The notes below the pieces were generated by a model, which was given only the letters and a program-made list of their open reading frames with translations, was not told the origin of the DNA and did not search any database. 9,734 nt of DNA from an uncultured Marinosulfonomonas sp. GTDB lineage: Bacteria > Pseudomonadota > Alphaproteobacteria > Rhodobacterales > Rhodobacteraceae. Of the stretch, positions 6,042 to 9,734 are shown in pieces. Every line of letters starts with the position of its first letter. Position 1 is the stretch's first letter. The position numbers and the translations under genes were made by a program. The stretch lies in the NCBI GenBank assembly GCA_947311455.1, contig CAMZKY010000079.1, forward strand, positions 1 through 9,734. Direction: 5' to 3'.

Positions 6042-6827
6042 ATGGGCGAACTAAATAATATATTTTCAAATCAGTTGAGAATTTTGTGCGAAACCAAAAG
6101 CACGATCACTCGCGTGGCCGAGGAACTTTCGATTAACCGCCAACAATTTGCACGTTACTTGAACGGAACATCCATCCCGCGCGAACCCATTATTGAACGT
6201 ATGGCTGCGTATTTTTCGGTTCATCCATCGTATTTTTTCCAGTACACACCCGAAGAAGAAACACCTCGAGTTGAATCTCTTGAGGCCCTTTTTGATCTTA
6301 TGCGCACCGCCGATTTTCACAACCCCTCAGAAAGAGAGCTTGAACCAGGCTTTTACCAGATCCTGAAGCGAAGCTTCTGCACAAAGAATGTGATTATCCG
6401 AGGCTTGGGGTATGTTTATTATCGCAATAAAATCGCCCACTATAAATCAATCCGCTTAATGCCGCCAAGCTTCAGACCAAGACTGCACAAACGTTTTTAC
6501 AGCTATTCCGGGGTATTTGTAAAAATTGAACAGAACTTGTTTCTGGCAACCCAAAGCCACCTGAACAGATATATTTCGCTCCACTGCCTAAGCCGGTCAT
6601 TTGCAACAGACCCTCAGATGAAGTCCGGTGTGCATTTCACCTTGAACAGCGAAGGGTTTCTAGGCGTCCGCAGCTCGGTATATCTGCTTACAAAAATTCA
6701 CCACAGTGAAAGTGTTCTGAAATATGCGCGTGAAATCGATAATGTAAGCGATGACGAAATAGCAGAGTTTGATATGAATATTATAAACAGTCGTTCCTTA
6801 AAAAACGACGGCGTAATTGGTAGCTAA
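6042..6827 (+). CDS. Cro/C1-type helix-turn-helix regulator with unrecognised C-terminal domain
   Basis: A 261-residue putative transcription factor. Residues about 8-62 fit a Cro/C1 (XRE) DNA-binding domain: ITRVAEELSINRQQFARYLNG contains the turn and recognition helix (helices near 22-29 and 33-41), followed by IPREPIIERMAAYFSVHPSYFF, the usual post-HTH helix. A short acidic linker (PEEETPRVE) leads to about 180 residues I cannot assign. They are rich in aromatic and basic residues (GYVYYRNK, RLHKRFYSYSG), suggesting a beta-rich sensory or oligomerisation domain. Cysteines are at 16, 113 and 182; no CxxC or metal motif is seen. AAAGG (6032-6036) lies five nt before ATG. The upstream paired direct repeats are plausible self-operator sites. 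It is divergent from the small CxxC gene, its likely regulatory partner. The target and any ligand are unknown. Confidence 0.85.
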   Translation: MGELNNIFSNQLRILCETKSTITRVAEELSINRQQFARYLNGTSIPREPIIERMAAYFSVHPSYFFQYTPEEETPRVESLEALFDLMRTADFHNPSERELEPGFYQILKRSFCTKNVIIRGLGYVYYRNKIAHYKSIRLMPPSFRPRLHKRFYSYSGVFVKIEQNLFLATQSHLNRYISLHCLSRSFATDPQMKSGVHFTLNSEGFLGVRSSVYLLTKIHHSESVLKYAREIDNVSDDEIAEFDMNIINSRSLKNDGVIGS

Positions 6828-6852
6828 GGCCAGAATTGCCCCTTAGAACACC

Positions 6853-6886
6853 GCGAATGGAAAATTCTATTCCGCATTATTTTTTT
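6853..6886 (+). terminator. Weak terminator-like element after the regulator gene
   Basis: A short imperfect hairpin (GCGAAT paired with ATTCCGC with one bulged base, 6853-6875) is followed closely by seven T residues (6880-6886), 26 nt after the regulator stop. The stem is weak; the T-run is the stronger signal. Confidence 0.4.
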
Positions 6887-7018
6887 CAACATGCCTGTAA
6901 TCAATCCGCCCCAACTTCAAAAAAATTAACCAATATCAAAATCAGCAATAAATAAAGGCTGGTCTTTGGGGCAAAGGCATTGTATGGCCGCCTCAAACAT
7001 CCCAAAAGGCTAGTAATT

Positions 7019-8841
<1,823 letters not shown>

Positions 8842-8842
<1 letters not shown>

Positions 8843-8882
8843 AACAAAAAACCCCGCCGAAATTCGGCGGGGTTTTTTGTTT
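8842..8882. terminator. Bidirectional intrinsic terminator, 41-bp perfect palindrome
   Basis: An 8-bp GC stem (CCCCGCCG/CGGCGGGG, 8852-8872) with loop AAATT has six A on its left and six T on its right. Complementarity continues outward so that 8842-8882 is one perfect palindrome centred on 8862, beginning at the last base of the typA stop codon. It should stop typA transcription on the plus strand and the convergent alaS-DUF1330 transcript on the minus strand. Confidence 0.93.
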
Positions 8883-8949
8883 GGGCAGCGTTTAGACGAT
8901 CTTAACGTTTCTTAGCGCACGGCGCGTTAACCTGTTATAGCAGCACATT

Positions 8950-8993
8950 TTGCCATACACTTGCCATACACTTGCCATACGCAAGCCATACCG
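8950..8993. repeat. Four tandem 11-bp units, GCCATAC core
   Basis: Units are TTGCCATACAC, TTGCCATACAC, TTGCCATACGC and AAGCCATACCG. The first two are identical and the last two decay, while the GCCATAC core is invariant. The 11-bp period places the cores on nearly one DNA face. It lies between convergent genes, downstream of the shared terminator on the plus strand and in the 3' region of the DUF1330 transcript on the minus strand. It could be slippage-derived, a phased protein-binding site or part of a small element. Confidence 0.85.
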
Positions 8994-9086
8994 CATATTT
9001 CGTGAAATCCCCTTGTTCATAAAGGTTTTCGAAAGATGAATGCGGAATAACCGGATTTTTATCCCAAAAGGTTAATCAGCGCTTTC

Positions 9087-9371
9087 CTATACACCTTCAA
9101 CAAAAGTATATTCACGCTCCGCCGAGGGCAAACCATAAGACAGCGCCTCTTGATATTCCGGAGAATGATAAAAGGTTTTCGCGGTATCCATATCCTTAAA
9201 CCGAATAATCACATTGCGCGATCGCCCCTCACCTTCCATATGAAAACATTCGCCACCACGGGCCAAAAACTCGCCGCCGAATTTTTCCACCGCAGGCCCC
9301 GCCAAAGCGGCATATTTAGCGTATTCTTCCGCGTCGACCACATCAATATGTACCATCGCATAGGCAACCAT
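9087..9371 (-). CDS. DUF1330 family protein
   Basis: A 94-residue cytoplasmic protein of the DUF1330 family (dimeric alpha/beta ferredoxin-like fold, function unknown). Family features are the start MVAYAMVHIDVVDAEEYAKYAALA, with the repeated beta strand and Y-x-x-Y helix; GGEFLARGG (33-41), HMEG (44-47), RNVIIRFKDMDTAKTFYHSPEYQEAL (52-77) and the closing REYTFVEG. GGAGG lies 8 nt before ATG, inside the last codons of alaS, and only 3 nt separate the alaS stop from this start, so translation is probably coupled to alaS. Transcription ends at the bidirectional terminator shared with typA. A role linked to alanine or tRNA metabolism is possible from context only. Confidence 0.93.
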   Translation of the reverse strand: MVAYAMVHIDVVDAEEYAKYAALAGPAVEKFGGEFLARGGECFHMEGEGRSRNVIIRFKDMDTAKTFYHSPEYQEALSYGLPSAEREYTFVEGV

Positions 9372-9374
9372 GTC

Positions 9375-9734
9375 TTATCCCTCCAAAATGGCTTCGGCGG
9401 CGGTGATCGCAGCCTCGGCATTGTCTACATTCTTACCGCCACCTTGGGCCATATCAGGGCGTCCACCGCCACCAACACCCCCCAGTTCGGCCACCGCGGC
9501 CTTAACGATATCAACGGCCGAAACCTTTTCTATCAGGTCTTTGGTCACCCCTGCCGCAACTGCCGCTTTGCCGCCAGTATCGGCAATCAACAGCACCACA
9601 CCCGATCCAATGCGCGATTTGTGATCGTCAATCAAGCCGCGTAAATCTTTGCCACTGACACCAGTCAGCACCTGAGAAACAATCTTTATCCCGTTGATTT
9701 CTTTACCTTCTTTTGCATCCCCCTGCCCCGCACC
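9375..9734 (-). CDS. alaS: Alanyl-tRNA synthetase, C-terminal part (5' end beyond window)
   Basis: The last 119 residues of AlaRS, open to the right window edge. This is the C-Ala (DHHA1) domain that helps bind tRNA-Ala and positions the editing domain. The hallmark glycine-rich motif GGVGGGGRPDMAQGGG lies about 35 residues from the end, and the C-terminus NAEAAITAAEAILEG is typical. SGKDLRGLIDDHKSRIGSGVVLLI shows the DHHA1 core. The aminoacylation and editing domains (roughly 760 residues) are outside the window. Only the first in-window base limits it; there is no sign of truncation in the cell. It forms an operon with the DUF1330 gene. Confidence 0.96.
   Translation of the reverse strand, partial: GAGQGDAKEGKEINGIKIVSQVLTGVSGKDLRGLIDDHKSRIGSGVVLLIADTGGKAAVAAGVTKDLIEKVSAVDIVKAAVAELGGVGGGGRPDMAQGGGKNVDNAEAAITAAEAILEG

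Noticed and set aside
6980..7018. N-terminal extension of TypA from an upstream TTG
   Set aside because: The family starts at MDLRNIAII; the 13 extra residues are unlike the family and the ATG at 7019 has its own ribosome-binding site.
5129..7018. Genomic island or prophage remnant with attachment sites
   Set aside because: Lower GC is visible, but no integrase, transposase, tRNA target or flanking repeat was found.
8950..8993. CRISPR array or plasmid-type iterons
   Set aside because: Units are head-to-tail with no spacers and only 11 bp; no cas, rep or origin features nearby.
8892..9020. 42-codon basic minus-strand frame spanning the 11-bp repeats
   Set aside because: No ribosome-binding site, and much of it is just translated tandem repeat.

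Overview
The window looks like a chromosomal segment of an alphaproteobacterium, most likely of the Rhodobacterales/Roseobacter group. This rests on gene content and protein character: a suf cluster headed by an Rrf2/IscR-type regulator with only one cysteine, a eukaryotic-type NADP isocitrate dehydrogenase, and an alaS-DUF1330 pair next to typA. Species cannot be named from the sequence alone. Most of the window is ordinary, well-conserved housekeeping DNA.

Layout. Positions 1-2739 (minus strand) hold the start of an iron-sulfur assembly operon. It reads right to left: iscR-like regulator, 108-nt GC-rich hairpin-bearing gap, class-V aminotransferase-fold cysteine desulfurase, then sufB, which runs off the left edge. 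Positions 2740-2898 form a divergent control region unusually rich in perfect palindromes. Positions 2899-3773 (plus) hold a COG2945-type alpha/beta hydrolase and a small acidic protein whose start codon overlaps the hydrolase stop. Positions 3875-5086 (plus) are icd, with an operator-like inverted repeat upstream and a 14-bp perfect hairpin downstream.

Positions 5129-7018 are the least conventional part: lower GC, with large noncoding stretches. They contain a short segment (5137-5213) that could fold into a closed RNA structure, an unrecognised 86-residue CxxC protein on the minus strand, and a divergently transcribed Cro/C1-type helix-turn-helix protein with an unrecognised C-terminal two thirds. 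The 360-nt region between the two carries a 17-bp palindrome, two pairs of direct repeats and a 25-nt-spaced hexamer. I read it as a small accessory regulatory module between icd and typA. Its function cannot be read from the sequence.

Positions 7019-8842 are typA/bipA, ending in a 41-bp perfect palindrome that should terminate transcription in both directions. Four 11-bp tandem units follow (8950-8993). Positions 9087-9734 (minus) are a DUF1330 protein and the C-terminal 119 codons of alaS, three nucleotides apart and probably translationally coupled.

Functionally, the left part serves cysteine-sulfur mobilisation and Fe-S scaffold assembly under an iron/cluster-sensing repressor. The icd product supplies 2-oxoglutarate and NADPH. 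The right part serves translation (alanyl-tRNA synthetase, ribosome-associated GTPase). No phage, transposase, CRISPR, rRNA or tRNA gene is visible. The best candidate for something undescribed is the regulator/CxxC-protein pair, and that is a hypothesis only.
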